DNA of 64,000 bases from Chloroflexota bacterium (GTDB taxonomy: Bacteria; Chloroflexota; Dehalococcoidia; UBA1151; TMED-70), in assembly GCA_002719425.1 (NCBI GenBank), contig PBHA01000004.1:180877-244876 (forward strand), in the 5' to 3' direction. Numbering within the stretch: position 1 is the first letter of the stretch; every line of letters begins with the position of its first letter. Of the stretch, positions 24,196 through 33,357 are shown in pieces. Under the pieces are notes generated by a model that saw only the letters and a list, made by a program, of their open reading frames with translations, searched no databases and had not been told where the DNA came from. A program made the translations under genes and the position numbers.

Positions 24196-24774
24196 ATGTT
24201 GCAAAATCAAGGACCTAAAATATTCTTAATTTCAGGACCATCAGGAGTTGGTAAAGATTCAATAATAGAAGAATTGAGGAATATTTTTAAAGATTTTCAT
24301 TTTGTAGTAACAGCTGTTACTAGAACCAAAAGAAATGCTGAAATTGATGGGGTAAATCATTTTTTTGTTTCTGAACAGAAATTTCAAGAAATGATTGAAA
24401 ATGATGAATTGATTGAATGGTCTAAGGTTTATGGGAACTATTATGGAGTCCCCAAAATTCAAATAGATGAACCAATATCCAAAAATCATTCTGTTTTATT
24501 AAGAGTAGACGTTCAAGGTGCAGAGAAGATTAAGTCTAAAATTCCTTCAGTAATTTCTATTTTTATAAAACCTGAAAGTTTTGACCAAATTAAGAAACAT
24601 TTATCTTCTAGAGGGCAAAATTCTGATGATGATGTTGAAAGAAGAATTGAGGCTGCTAAAGAAGAGGTAAAACTATCTAAAAATTTTGATTATATAATTA
24701 CTAATCAAGAAGGTAATATTCAGTACGTTATTAATCATGTAAAAGATATAATAGTTAAAAATTTAGAAATATGA
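24196..24774 (+). CDS. gmk: Guanylate kinase
   Basis: This 192-residue kinase phosphorylates GMP to GDP. The P-loop is GPSGVGKDS (14-22), with Asp where most members have Ser or Thr directly after the lysine; the TRTKRNAEIDGVNHFF and YGNYYGVP segments bind GMP. The rest of the enzyme is standard. It overlaps the glycerate kinase gene by 4 bases. Confidence 0.93.
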   Translation: MLQNQGPKIFLISGPSGVGKDSIIEELRNIFKDFHFVVTAVTRTKRNAEIDGVNHFFVSEQKFQEMIENDELIEWSKVYGNYYGVPKIQIDEPISKNHSVLLRVDVQGAEKIKSKIPSVISIFIKPESFDQIKKHLSSRGQNSDDDVERRIEAAKEEVKLSKNFDYIITNQEGNIQYVINHVKDIIVKNLEI

Positions 24775-25907
24775 AAATAAAAAAAATATTAATTTCTCCT
24801 CAAGAATTTAAAGAAAGTCTTACAGGTCTAGAAGTAGCAAGTGCAATTCAAGAGGGAATAAGAAAAGTAGATTCAAAAATTATAACTAATTTAGTACCGG
24901 TAGCAGATGGAGGCGACGGGACATTACAGACGATGGTTGATGTTACTGGAGGGAAAATCATCAATGAAACAGTTAGAGACCCTTTAGGAAGAAATATAAA
25001 GTCTGTATGGGGAAAGTTAGGTGATGATAGTAGTGCAGTAATAGAAATGGCGAAAGCCTCAGGCTTAGCATTATTGGAAGAAAGTGAAAAATCAGCTACA
25101 TTGACTTCAACTTATGGTACAGGGCAATTATTTAAATCTGCACTTGATCAAGGAATAAATAACTTTATTGTTGGTATAGGTGGTAGTGCTACTAATGATG
25201 GTGGTGCTGGATTTGTTTCTGCACTGGGAGCAAGGCTATATGATGAAAATGGGCAAGATGTTGAGGCTAACGGAATAAACTTAAATTCAATAAGAAATAT
25301 AGATATGTCTAATTTTGATTCAAGAGTAAAAAATATTTCTGTAAGAGTAGCTTGTGATGTTACAAATCCTTTATGTGGAAATGAGGGAGCTTCAGCTATT
25401 TTTGGACCTCAAAAAGGTGCAACTCCTGAGGAAGTGAATATTTTAGATAAAAACCTTCTTCATTGGGCATCAATAATAAAAGATCAGTTAGGTAAAGATA
25501 TATTAAATGTTCCTGGAGCAGGAGCTGCAGGAGGTCTTGGTGCGGGATTAATGGCTTTCACGGATGCAGAATTATCTATTGGAGCAAACATAGTTTTAGA
25601 TTCACTAAACTATGATGATCATTTGAAAGATGTAGATCTAGTAATAGTAGGTGAAGGAAGCACCGATAAATCAACACAATTTAATAAGTCTCCTGTAGCT
25701 GTAGCTATGAGAGCGAAAAAATTTGGCATTCCTGTTATTTGTTTATCTGGATCTATTAGTGAAGGTTATGATGAATCAAGAAATTTAGGAATATCTTCAT
25801 TTTTCAGTATAGTTTCTGGACCTACTGAATTAAAATATGCTATTGAAAATGCTCATGAATTAATTGTAAAATCAACAGAGGAAATTATTAGATCCTTGTT
25901 ACTTTAG
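24771..25907 (+). CDS. Glycerate kinase (GarK/GlxK type)
   Basis: This 378-residue protein belongs to the PF02595 glycerate kinases. Diagnostic pieces are ISPQEFKESLTG at the N-terminus, PVADGGDGT, the IGGSATNDGG nucleotide/substrate region, and VGEGSTDKSTQ late. It phosphorylates D-glycerate, usually to 2-phosphoglycerate, feeding the glycolytic pool from tartronate semialdehyde or serine routes. The beta-hydroxyacid and tartrate dehydrogenase-like genes at the left end of the window could supply its substrate (inference). Confidence 0.92.
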   Translation: MKIKKILISPQEFKESLTGLEVASAIQEGIRKVDSKIITNLVPVADGGDGTLQTMVDVTGGKIINETVRDPLGRNIKSVWGKLGDDSSAVIEMAKASGLALLEESEKSATLTSTYGTGQLFKSALDQGINNFIVGIGGSATNDGGAGFVSALGARLYDENGQDVEANGINLNSIRNIDMSNFDSRVKNISVRVACDVTNPLCGNEGASAIFGPQKGATPEEVNILDKNLLHWASIIKDQLGKDILNVPGAGAAGGLGAGLMAFTDAELSIGANIVLDSLNYDDHLKDVDLVIVGEGSTDKSTQFNKSPVAVAMRAKKFGIPVICLSGSISEGYDESRNLGISSFFSIVSGPTELKYAIENAHELIVKSTEEIIRSLLL

Positions 25908-25915
25908 GAGAAAAA

Positions 25916-27127
25916 ATGTTAAAGAATGATATAGATTTAGTTATTATTGGTGGTGGAATAATTGGTTTAGCAACTGCTAATGAGATTCTAAGATCTAAGA
26001 AGAATATAAATATTGTTGTTCTTGAAAAAAGTTCAACTGTCGCATCACAACAATCAGGCCATAATTCGGGTGTGATTCACTCAGGAATATACTATAAACC
26101 TGGATCTTTCAAAGCTGAATTTTGTGTCGAAGGCAGAAGAACCATGACTGAATTTTGTGAAGAGAATGAAATTCCAGTTTGGACATGCGGTAAGCTGATT
26201 GTAGCTACTAAAGAATCTGACTTACCTAAAATTGATAACTTATATGAAAGAGGTACTCAGAATAAAGTAGAAGGATTAAGAGTTGTTTCTCAAGATGAAA
26301 TAAAAGAAATTGAGCCACATGTTAGTGCTATCAAAGCATTACATGCACCAGGAACTGGGATTGTTGACTACATAAAAGTTACTGAGGTTTATGCTGATCA
26401 GTTTAGACACAATGGTGGAGAAATATTTTTGAACACTGAGGTTATTGGAGCAACTGAATCTTCTGGCAAGATAATAATTAAAACTAACAGAGGTGAAATA
26501 GAAACAAAGAAAGCTATAAATTGTGCAGGACTTCATTCTGATAGGATCGCCAAAATGTTTGGCCTAGATACAAACTTAAAAATAATTCCTTTTAGAGGTG
26601 AATATTACACCTTAAAAAAATCTAAAGAATATCTTGTGAAAGGGCTTATATATCCTGTTCCTAATCCTGAATTACCTTTTCTTGGAGTTCATTTCACCCA
26701 AACTATGAAAGGTTATGTCGAAGCTGGTCCTAACGCTGTTCTAGCAACAAAAAGAGAAGGTTACAGAAAAAGAGATATTTCAATAAGAGATTCTCTTGAA
26801 ACTTTCACTTACAGTGGATTTTGGAATTTACTTAAAAATGATTGGAAAACTGGTATATGGGAAATAAATAGATCACTCAGAAAATCTGTTTTTGTTAAGA
26901 GTTTAAGAGAGTTGATTCCTGAGGTTAATGGTTCAGATTTAGACGTAGGAGGGTCAGGTGTAAGAGCTCAAGCTGTGGCTCCTGATGGAACTTTGATAGA
27001 TGATTTCAAAATTGAAGGATCAGAAAATGCAATCCACGTTCTAAATGCCCCTTCTCCAGGAGCAACATCTTCATTAGTCATTGGAAAATATATAAGTAAC
27101 TTAGCGGTAAAACAATTAGGTATCTAG
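25916..27127 (+). CDS. lhgO: L-2-hydroxyglutarate oxidase/dehydrogenase
   Basis: This 403-residue FAD enzyme has the dinucleotide motif VIIGGGIIGLATA (about 9-21), then SGHNSGVIHSGIYY, a hallmark of LhgO (YgaF)/L2HGDH proteins, and a C-terminal GSGVRAQAV segment. It oxidises L-2-hydroxyglutarate to 2-oxoglutarate, passing electrons to the respiratory quinone pool or oxygen. AGGAG lies 6-7 bases before the ATG. It is the last gene of the rightward run beginning at 20431. Confidence 0.9.
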   Translation: MLKNDIDLVIIGGGIIGLATANEILRSKKNINIVVLEKSSTVASQQSGHNSGVIHSGIYYKPGSFKAEFCVEGRRTMTEFCEENEIPVWTCGKLIVATKESDLPKIDNLYERGTQNKVEGLRVVSQDEIKEIEPHVSAIKALHAPGTGIVDYIKVTEVYADQFRHNGGEIFLNTEVIGATESSGKIIIKTNRGEIETKKAINCAGLHSDRIAKMFGLDTNLKIIPFRGEYYTLKKSKEYLVKGLIYPVPNPELPFLGVHFTQTMKGYVEAGPNAVLATKREGYRKRDISIRDSLETFTYSGFWNLLKNDWKTGIWEINRSLRKSVFVKSLRELIPEVNGSDLDVGGSGVRAQAVAPDGTLIDDFKIEGSENAIHVLNAPSPGATSSLVIGKYISNLAVKQLGI

Positions 27128-27289
27128 TTATTCAATAAAAAATGAATCAACTAGAAAAACTAATGGTATTGATATTATAAAAAACAGTATAAGTCCAAAT
27201 ATTCCGTTAATTGATGCTCCAATTAATCCGGCAATTAATATTGCTAGTACTATAGCAGGATATGAAATTTTGTCAGTTTTTAAGTTCAT
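27128..27289 (-). CDS. Very small two-segment membrane protein, hypothetical
   Basis: A 53-residue reading frame starts at ATG 27287-27289 and ends one base after the lhgO stop. Residues about 11-27 and 30-48 form two hydrophobic helices separated by a small ASING turn, with Lys/Asp at the N-terminus and Asp/Glu at the C-terminus. It runs in the same direction as the nuoEFG-trxA operon, about 97 bases after trxA, and could be its distal gene. No convincing ribosome binding site is seen, so it remains tentative. Confidence 0.45.
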   Translation of the reverse strand: MNLKTDKISYPAIVLAILIAGLIGASINGIFGLILFFIISIPLVFLVDSFFIE

Positions 27290-27301
27290 TTTATTTTTTA
27301 G

Positions 27302-27378
27302 TGGGAGAGAAAGGTGATTTAACTCTTTTTCGTATAATAGTTTTAAGACTTGAATTCACCAGAATATACTCACTCCCA
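27302..27378. repeat. Nested inverted repeats between trxA and the small membrane protein gene
   Basis: TGGGAG at 27302-27307 can pair with CTCCCA at 27373-27378, and inside it GGTGA at 27313-27317 with TCACC at 27356-27360, leaving an AT-rich apical loop. It could fold in the minus-strand transcript downstream of trxA as an RNA stabiliser or attenuator. There is no terminal U-run, so a classical terminator is unlikely. Confidence 0.35.
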
Positions 27379-27386
27379 AATTATTT

Positions 27387-27710
27387 TTATACTACTGCCT
27401 TGAGTTTTTCTTCAAAGTGTTGCTTTCCGACAGCTCCAACTATCTGATCAACTGGTTTTCCATCCTTGAAAATTACATTCATTGGTATTGATCTTACAAA
27501 AAATTTTACTGAAAGATTAGGATTGCTATCTACATCAACTTTGGCAAATAGTACTTTCCCATCATATTCTTCAGCTAATTGATCAAGTGTAGGGGCAATC
27601 ATTTTACATGGTCCACACCAATCTGCCCAAAAATCTACCATGACCGGAATTGATGAGTTCTCTACTAATTCTTCAAAATCAGCTTCTGTTACATTAATTG
27701 GTTTTGACAT
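27387..27710 (-). CDS. trxA: Thioredoxin
   Basis: This 107-residue thioredoxin has the redox site Trp31-Cys32-Gly-Pro-Cys35, the KVDVD strand and a cis-proline in RSIPMNV (Met follows where Thr is more common). It is a cytoplasmic disulfide reductase. It follows nuoG by 11 bases, an unusual pairing that suggests co-expression with the NADH-oxidising module. Confidence 0.95.
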   Translation of the reverse strand: MSKPINVTEADFEELVENSSIPVMVDFWADWCGPCKMIAPTLDQLAEEYDGKVLFAKVDVDSNPNLSVKFFVRSIPMNVIFKDGKPVDQIVGAVGKQHFEEKLKAVV

Positions 27711-27721
27711 ATTGTCCTTTC

Positions 27722-30277
27722 TTATTTTTTTATTGTTATTTTTTTACATTCAAGTTGAGGAACTACTGAGGAAAAATCAGGATTTTTATTAGATTCAAGA
27801 TCAGTTACCATTCTTCCAAAATAATCCGTTGAAGAAATTATACCTTCTACATCTCCATCAATCACAACTTCAGTATTAATTATTAAGCGTCCATTTTCAT
27901 CAAGTATTGAAATATTTGATGAATTAGTTAGGTTATAAGTCTTAGCATCTTTAGGATGAAGACTTAGTTTTATTGGAGAGGTTATTTTATTCATTTCGTT
28001 ATCAGACTCAACATTTATTTCTTCTGGCCTATTTAAAATTCTTCCTGGTGAATAATATAAATTATTATCTATATCCTCATCAACCTTAGAGTCATTGAAA
28101 ATAAGATTTTTTGATAATTCAGGCTTTTCTAAAGTATTTTCATTTTTTGAAATTTTAGACATAAATGAATTCTTAATATTATCTAATTCAATTTCTTTTT
28201 TCTCGTATATATTTTCACAAAGTTCCCAGATTGACATAGCACTTGAAGATATAGGATTAATCATTTTTGGAGATTTTTTTATTAAACCTCCTATGTTTAT
28301 AATTGTAGATTCCTGCTCTGCATAAGTTTTAGTTGGTAGAGCGTAGTCTGACTTTTCAAACAAGCTGTTTTTTAAGTGGTTTGCATAAACAATTAAGTCT
28401 AAGTTATTAGTCTTTTTTTCTAGTTCGTTATCAAAAAGTGTGTCTGGATTTATTCCATCACCAAATATTATTAAGGCCTTTATTTTTTTGTTTGAAATAT
28501 CTTTTACAATTTGTTTAGTAGTTGTAAAAGGTTGTTTATTGTCAGTAAATAAGCTGTAAAAACTTGCAGTACCTATTCCATTAAATGTTGGGTATAAACC
28601 TTTCCCCTCTCCTACTAAATTATCTGTAATTACAGCTAAATTATAAATTGAGTTTACATAATCTTCTGTTTTATCTGTGGGAACAGTGTCCTGTCCAAAA
28701 GTGAAGGTTGTTTTTTCTGAATTTGAAATAATTTCTGCAGCTTCATATAATTTCTCTTTAGGAACCTTAGTTATAGCTGATATTTTTACAGGATCAAAAT
28801 TCCACATAAACTTCTTAAATTTATCTAGTTGGTCATTAGGTAAATGCTTGTTTTCTAAATTTTGATCAAATATTATTTTACTTATTGTATCTACTACTAA
28901 TCTTTCTGTACCAGGAAATGGTTTGATCCATAACTTTGCATATCTAGTCAAATCTATTTCTCTTGGATCGATTACTATAAGTTGAGAGTTTTCTTTCGAT
29001 GCTTTCTTTATAGGTAATGATATAAGATTATTTTCTTCGGTGATATTAGATGAAATTACTAAATTACAGTCAGACTTTTCAAGATTCCAAATCGAATCAG
29101 TTGTAGCTAGATAGCCTAACCTTTTTTTAACAGATTCATAATATGATATGTTATTTAGGAATGCAGTGGATACATTATTTGTATTAATTTTTCTAGCTAA
29201 ACTTAAGATTCCAATATTGTCTTCTATTGAAGCCCTAGGAGATGAAATTATAGCAATTTCGTCAGGTTTAAATTGAGATAATTTTGAATTTATTTCTGTG
29301 TAAGCAATACTGTCATCTATAGTTTTTAATTTAAATACATCTTTTTGATAAGGTTTTTTAATACGCGAGGTAGAATTTGGATAATCATATCCAAATTTAC
29401 CCTTATAGCATAGTTGCCCTCTTGTTGATTCTGATGCAAGGTCACCCTTAAACCTTATAAGTTTATCAGATTTGTTTACCTCAACTAATGCATCGCATCC
29501 TCCGGCACAATTAAAACAGGATGCATTATATTCCTTATCAGATTTTTCCCATTTATAATCTCTTTCTACTAGGGCTCCTGTTGGACAAACATCAATACAA
29601 GCTCCACAAAATTCACATCCAGATTCTAATAAAGATGTTCCATTTGAAGTTCCAACCAATGAAACTCCTGATCTTGAAACAAGTGTAAGGGCTGAATCAA
29701 TCCTTATTTCATCACAAACCCTAACACATCTTGCACATACTATACATAGATTGTAGTCTCTATCATAGAAAGGATCATCAACGTGAATCGGTAAATCTCT
29801 TCTGTTGTAATTTAGAGGGATAGTCATATCTAGCTGAACAAACCTTGCAGTATCTTTAAGCTCACATCTTTCATTTTTTGGACAAATAGTGCATCTATCC
29901 GTAACTGCAACATGTCTTTGACATATATCTTGTGGTCCACATAATTCAATTCTATGGCAAGTAAGACATCCATGAGGATGTTCACTCATCAATAGTTCAA
30001 CCACACCTTTTCTAAGATCATTAACAGATTCATTATCACTTTCAACTTTCATTGAATTAGCTGCAGGAGTAGTACAAGAAGCAACTGTCATTTTCCTGCC
30101 ATCTGGCATTTCAACTTCTACTAAACAAGCTCTACATGCTCCGTAAGGTTTCATACTTGGGTAATAGCATAAATAAGGTATATAAATATCATTATCCATA
30201 GCTACTTGGAGAATAGTTTGGCCATTCTTAATTTCTAAGTTTTGTCCGTTTATATTAATATTTTGATCGTCACTCAA
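27722..30277 (-). CDS. nuoG: NADH dehydrogenase subunit G-like iron-sulfur protein (molybdopterin-fold domain)
   Basis: This 851-residue protein binds a chain of iron-sulfur clusters. It has a [2Fe-2S] site (Cys37, 48, 51, 68), a His-Cys3 [4Fe-4S] site (His100, Cys104, 107, 113), two ferredoxin-type [4Fe-4S] sites (Cys178-188 and Cys221-231), and a further CxxCxxxC site (Cys254, 257, 261 with Cys290). A molybdopterin-oxidoreductase fold follows. I see no clear active-site Cys or Sec of a formate dehydrogenase, so the C-terminal part is probably structural as in NuoG. The neighbours are nuoF and nuoE only; the membrane arm of complex I is not in the window. Confidence 0.83.
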   Translation of the reverse strand: MSDDQNININGQNLEIKNGQTILQVAMDNDIYIPYLCYYPSMKPYGACRACLVEVEMPDGRKMTVASCTTPAANSMKVESDNESVNDLRKGVVELLMSEHPHGCLTCHRIELCGPQDICQRHVAVTDRCTICPKNERCELKDTARFVQLDMTIPLNYNRRDLPIHVDDPFYDRDYNLCIVCARCVRVCDEIRIDSALTLVSRSGVSLVGTSNGTSLLESGCEFCGACIDVCPTGALVERDYKWEKSDKEYNASCFNCAGGCDALVEVNKSDKLIRFKGDLASESTRGQLCYKGKFGYDYPNSTSRIKKPYQKDVFKLKTIDDSIAYTEINSKLSQFKPDEIAIISSPRASIEDNIGILSLARKINTNNVSTAFLNNISYYESVKKRLGYLATTDSIWNLEKSDCNLVISSNITEENNLISLPIKKASKENSQLIVIDPREIDLTRYAKLWIKPFPGTERLVVDTISKIIFDQNLENKHLPNDQLDKFKKFMWNFDPVKISAITKVPKEKLYEAAEIISNSEKTTFTFGQDTVPTDKTEDYVNSIYNLAVITDNLVGEGKGLYPTFNGIGTASFYSLFTDNKQPFTTTKQIVKDISNKKIKALIIFGDGINPDTLFDNELEKKTNNLDLIVYANHLKNSLFEKSDYALPTKTYAEQESTIINIGGLIKKSPKMINPISSSAMSIWELCENIYEKKEIELDNIKNSFMSKISKNENTLEKPELSKNLIFNDSKVDEDIDNNLYYSPGRILNRPEEINVESDNEMNKITSPIKLSLHPKDAKTYNLTNSSNISILDENGRLIINTEVVIDGDVEGIISSTDYFGRMVTDLESNKNPDFSSVVPQLECKKITIKK

Positions 30278-30280
30278 TTT

Positions 30281-31984
30281 TTACTCCGCCGATTTTGGTC
30301 TAGTTCTAGTTGGTGTCAACATTGCTTCTAATGGTTCAGACTTATTATTAATTGAATCAACTATTTCAGATTCAAAGTACTTAAGAGATGATGATATAGG
30401 ATTATATCCAAGTTGACCATGTCCACATAAAGAACCAATTTTCATACTTTTTCCTATTCTTTCTAGTAGTTGCATGTCTCCAGGATTACTTTCTGCACTA
30501 GCTAATCTTTGTAATACATCAAACATGTGTGTATTTCCCAGTCTGCATGGGAAACATTTACCACATGATTCGAATTGGTTAAATGCTACAAGATTTCTAA
30601 TAAGGTCTACAACTGAAACAGTTTCATTACAAACAATAATTCCACCTGATCCTAGTATAGCTCCTGATTTAGCCATTTCATCAAAATCAATCTTTGTTCC
30701 AAAAGCATCTTTACCGAGGACTCCCCCTAGAGGGCCACCGGTTTGAAGCATTTTTATATCACTGTCTGAGTTTGACCCCCCACCTACTTCATCGAGAACT
30801 TCTTCAATAGTCATACCCATTGGTATCTCGTACATTCCAGGTCTAGTTATGTGTCCTGATAGACATACTATAGCAGTACCACTTGATTTCTCTGTTCCTG
30901 TTGAACTGAACCAATCTGATCCATTTTTTATAATTTGTGGAACATAGGATATAGTTTTTACATTATTTATGTTTGTAGGTTTTTGCCACAATCCAGCTGC
31001 TGCTGGAAAAGGAGGTTTGAATCTTGGAGTAGATCTTTTTCCTTCAATTGCTTCCATTAATGCTGTTTCTTCTCCCGCAACATATGAATCTCCAGTAAGA
31101 GAGACCTCCATGTCAAAAGAAAAGTTTGATCCCAAAATATTATTTCCTAATAATCCTTTGTCGTATGCCTCTCTAATAGCTCTTTCTATAGCATTTATTG
31201 GAATATCATGACCTTGCCTAATAAATACATATGATTTGTTAGAATTTGTAGCATATCCATTTAATATCAGTCCTTCAACTAAGGTGTGAGGATCTGTTTC
31301 AAGAATCCCTTTATCGTTATACGCTCCAGGATCACCTTCTTCACAGTTACATAAGACATACTTGACGGGAGCTTTGTTGGGAGCTAAGAAACTCCATTTA
31401 ACACCAGTTGGAAAAGCAGCTCCTCCTCTACCCCTTAATCCGGAACTTTTTACTTCTTCTACAACTTCTTCTGGAGACATCTCAAATAAAGCTTTATTTA
31501 AAGCAGAATAACCTCCTGTTGATATATATTGCATAACATCACCTGGTGTTATTTCTCCAAAATTTCTTGTTGCAATTCTTAATTGCTTTGAGAATTGAGG
31601 TAAATCATTGATATTTGGAATTGAAATATCTAAGTTTTTACTTGATTCGTATGCAAATGCATTTTGTAAAAACACTTCTTTACTATTTGAGTAGTGGTCG
31701 TAAATCTTCTCACTAATCTTTGTATCAACATTTGCATAATAAATTTTTTCTCCGGTATGCATAACAACAACAATTATTGGTTCAAGGTACATTAATCCCA
31801 TAGATCCAACTTCAATAACATTAATTTTGTTATTAGTTTTAGAACTCAATAATTTAAGTATCTCATCCGCACCAACAGCCTGACCTGAAGTTCCAGTCTG
31901 TACTCGAATTACAGTTTTATCTTTGTATATTTTGGATAAATATTCTTTAGATAAGTCTTCTAATTTTTTATATTGGTCTGTCAT
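30281..31984 (-). CDS. nuoF: NADH-binding subunit F (NuoF/HoxF-like) with degenerate N-terminal domain
   Basis: This 567-residue flavoprotein oxidises NADH. FMN/NADH motifs GLRGRGGAAFPTG (182-194) and CNCEEGDPGAYND are intact, as is the [4Fe-4S] site ESCGKCFPC with GSLCGHG. An extra N-terminal thioredoxin-like ferredoxin domain (about 22-100) is present, as in HoxF and formate dehydrogenase beta subunits. Its expected four cluster cysteines are replaced (about Gln29, Gly34, Ser61, Met65), and no cysteine occurs in the first 200 residues. The gene abuts nuoE and lies 3 bases before nuoG. Confidence 0.88.
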   Translation of the reverse strand: MTDQYKKLEDLSKEYLSKIYKDKTVIRVQTGTSGQAVGADEILKLLSSKTNNKINVIEVGSMGLMYLEPIIVVVMHTGEKIYYANVDTKISEKIYDHYSNSKEVFLQNAFAYESSKNLDISIPNINDLPQFSKQLRIATRNFGEITPGDVMQYISTGGYSALNKALFEMSPEEVVEEVKSSGLRGRGGAAFPTGVKWSFLAPNKAPVKYVLCNCEEGDPGAYNDKGILETDPHTLVEGLILNGYATNSNKSYVFIRQGHDIPINAIERAIREAYDKGLLGNNILGSNFSFDMEVSLTGDSYVAGEETALMEAIEGKRSTPRFKPPFPAAAGLWQKPTNINNVKTISYVPQIIKNGSDWFSSTGTEKSSGTAIVCLSGHITRPGMYEIPMGMTIEEVLDEVGGGSNSDSDIKMLQTGGPLGGVLGKDAFGTKIDFDEMAKSGAILGSGGIIVCNETVSVVDLIRNLVAFNQFESCGKCFPCRLGNTHMFDVLQRLASAESNPGDMQLLERIGKSMKIGSLCGHGQLGYNPISSSLKYFESEIVDSINNKSEPLEAMLTPTRTRPKSAE

Positions 31985-32464
31985 TTATTTTTTTAGCTCT
32001 TTAATCATGGAATCTAGTTTGTTTTTATCAAGTTTGCCATACATTTTATGATCTATAGCAAATACTGGACTTTGGGCACAAGCACCTAAGCATGTTGAGT
32101 ATCTTAGAGTAACTTTATTGTCATCAGATTCTCCCTCTCCTTTTATTCCTAGTTGCTCATGAGCTTGATTAATCAGATTTTGTGCCCCATTAATATGACA
32201 GCTAGGCCCCCAACAAACATCAAGTGTTTTTTCTCCAGGAGGAGTAAATCTAAAATTTGTATAAAAAGATGCAACACTCCAAACATCATTGATAGTTACT
32301 TTGCAATGAATAGATATTTCTTCAACAGCCTCATCAGGAATATAATGAAGTTTATCTTGCACAGCCAATAATGAAGATAGTACTGTTACAGTTTTTCTTT
32401 TTTGATTAGAAATAGAATCTCTAATAATCTTTCTTAAACTTTCAGAATTAGTTATTTCTGACAA
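31985..32464 (-). CDS. nuoE: NADH dehydrogenase subunit E-like [2Fe-2S] protein
   Basis: This 159-residue protein has the thioredoxin-like [2Fe-2S] fold of NuoE, with ligands Cys84-x4-Cys89 and Cys125-x3-Cys129. A helical N-terminal domain includes LHYIPDEAVEEIS. It works with NuoF as the electron-entry module. The start is TTG at 32462-32464, with GGGAGAG 5-6 bases upstream. The stop codon abuts the nuoF start. First gene of the nuoE-nuoF-nuoG-trxA operon. Confidence 0.92.
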   Translation of the reverse strand: MSEITNSESLRKIIRDSISNQKRKTVTVLSSLLAVQDKLHYIPDEAVEEISIHCKVTINDVWSVASFYTNFRFTPPGEKTLDVCWGPSCHINGAQNLINQAHEQLGIKGEGESDDNKVTLRYSTCLGACAQSPVFAIDHKMYGKLDKNKLDSMIKELKK

Positions 32465-32490
32465 TTACTCTCCCAAGTTGTTACAGTTTA

Positions 32491-32519
32491 ATTTTATCAA
32501 CTGAATTTTTTGGTAACAA
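32491..32519 (-). promoter_or_regulatory. Promoter of the nuoEFG-trxA operon (extended -10)
   Basis: On the minus strand TTGTTA (32514-32519) is followed after exactly 17 bases by TAAAAT (32491-32496), with TG one base upstream of the -10 as in extended -10 promoters. It lies about 27 bases before the nuoE start codon. This is the best sigma-70-like promoter I could find in the window. Confidence 0.6.
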
Positions 32520-32543
32520 GTTATATTTGTTGTAAATTAACTA

Positions 32544-33320
32544 TTATTTTTTTCCTAGAGATTTTGCTATCTTCATATCTTCACTTACATCTCTCTGAAT
32601 AGTTGGGCTAACAATCATATCCTGAACAATTGTTCTCTGGGGCATTCTCATACATAAAAGTATTGCTTCAGCTATATCTTCTGGCATCATCATGGTTGAT
32701 CTTGCTGTTTTGTCAGGAGGTAATGGTCTATTATCTAATATCGGTGTATCAACCTCTGCTGGATAAATTGTGCAAGTTCTAATATTATGTTCTCTTAATT
32801 CTTGCCTCATTGCAGTCATCATTGCAGCAACAGCGGCTTTAGCCGAAGAATAAGGTATTCCACCCATTAATCCTGGTGTGACAGCAGCCATTGAAGATAT
32901 TGTTACAATAGTTCCTTCACCCTGCTCAATCATATTAGGGATTATTGCTTGAGATAATCTGTATACTCCTTCAACATTTACATTAAATACCGATTGCCAG
33001 TCTTCTTTCTCAACATATCTTATTGCTCTAACTTTACTACTATGGCCAGCATTATTAACTAAATATTGAATATTTCCAAAAGTATTAATTGCTTCTTTAG
33101 CAACATTTGCAGCTGCATCTCCATCTTCTAAATCAGCTGAAATATACGCCCCTTTTCCTCCGGCTTCTTCAATTTCTTTAACAGATTCTTTGAGTAAGTT
33201 TTCTCGCCTTCCTACAATAAAAACATTTGCTTCCATTTCACCCAGCATCTTAGCAGTCACTCTCCCTATACCTGAGCCAGCACCTGTTAGTATTACCGAT
33301 TTACCTTTTAAAGAATCCAT
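32544..33320 (-). CDS. Short-chain dehydrogenase/reductase
   Basis: This 258-residue classical SDR has the cofactor motif TGAGSGIG (12-19), the NNAG motif (89-92), catalytic Ser142/143 (TISSM) and the Tyr157-x3-Lys161 pair (YSSAK). It resembles the YdfG/3-hydroxyacyl-type SDRs that oxidise short hydroxyacids or polyols, but the substrate is open. An arginine after the glycine motif and VGRRE near 36-40 favour NADP(H) (inference). It lies 37 bases after the thiamine-diphosphate enzyme gene and is likely co-transcribed. Confidence 0.88.
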   Translation of the reverse strand: MDSLKGKSVILTGAGSGIGRVTAKMLGEMEANVFIVGRRENLLKESVKEIEEAGGKGAYISADLEDGDAAANVAKEAINTFGNIQYLVNNAGHSSKVRAIRYVEKEDWQSVFNVNVEGVYRLSQAIIPNMIEQGEGTIVTISSMAAVTPGLMGGIPYSSAKAAVAAMMTAMRQELREHNIRTCTIYPAEVDTPILDNRPLPPDKTARSTMMMPEDIAEAILLCMRMPQRTIVQDMIVSPTIQRDVSEDMKIAKSLGKK

Positions 33321-33357
33321 TCTCTTCCTCCATAGTTGTTAGAAATATTTTATTATA

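Noticed and set aside
27722..32464. NAD-dependent formate dehydrogenase instead of NuoEFG
   Set aside because: The large subunit lacks a visible catalytic Cys or selenocysteine region and the sequence after the fourth cluster is degenerate, as in NuoG.
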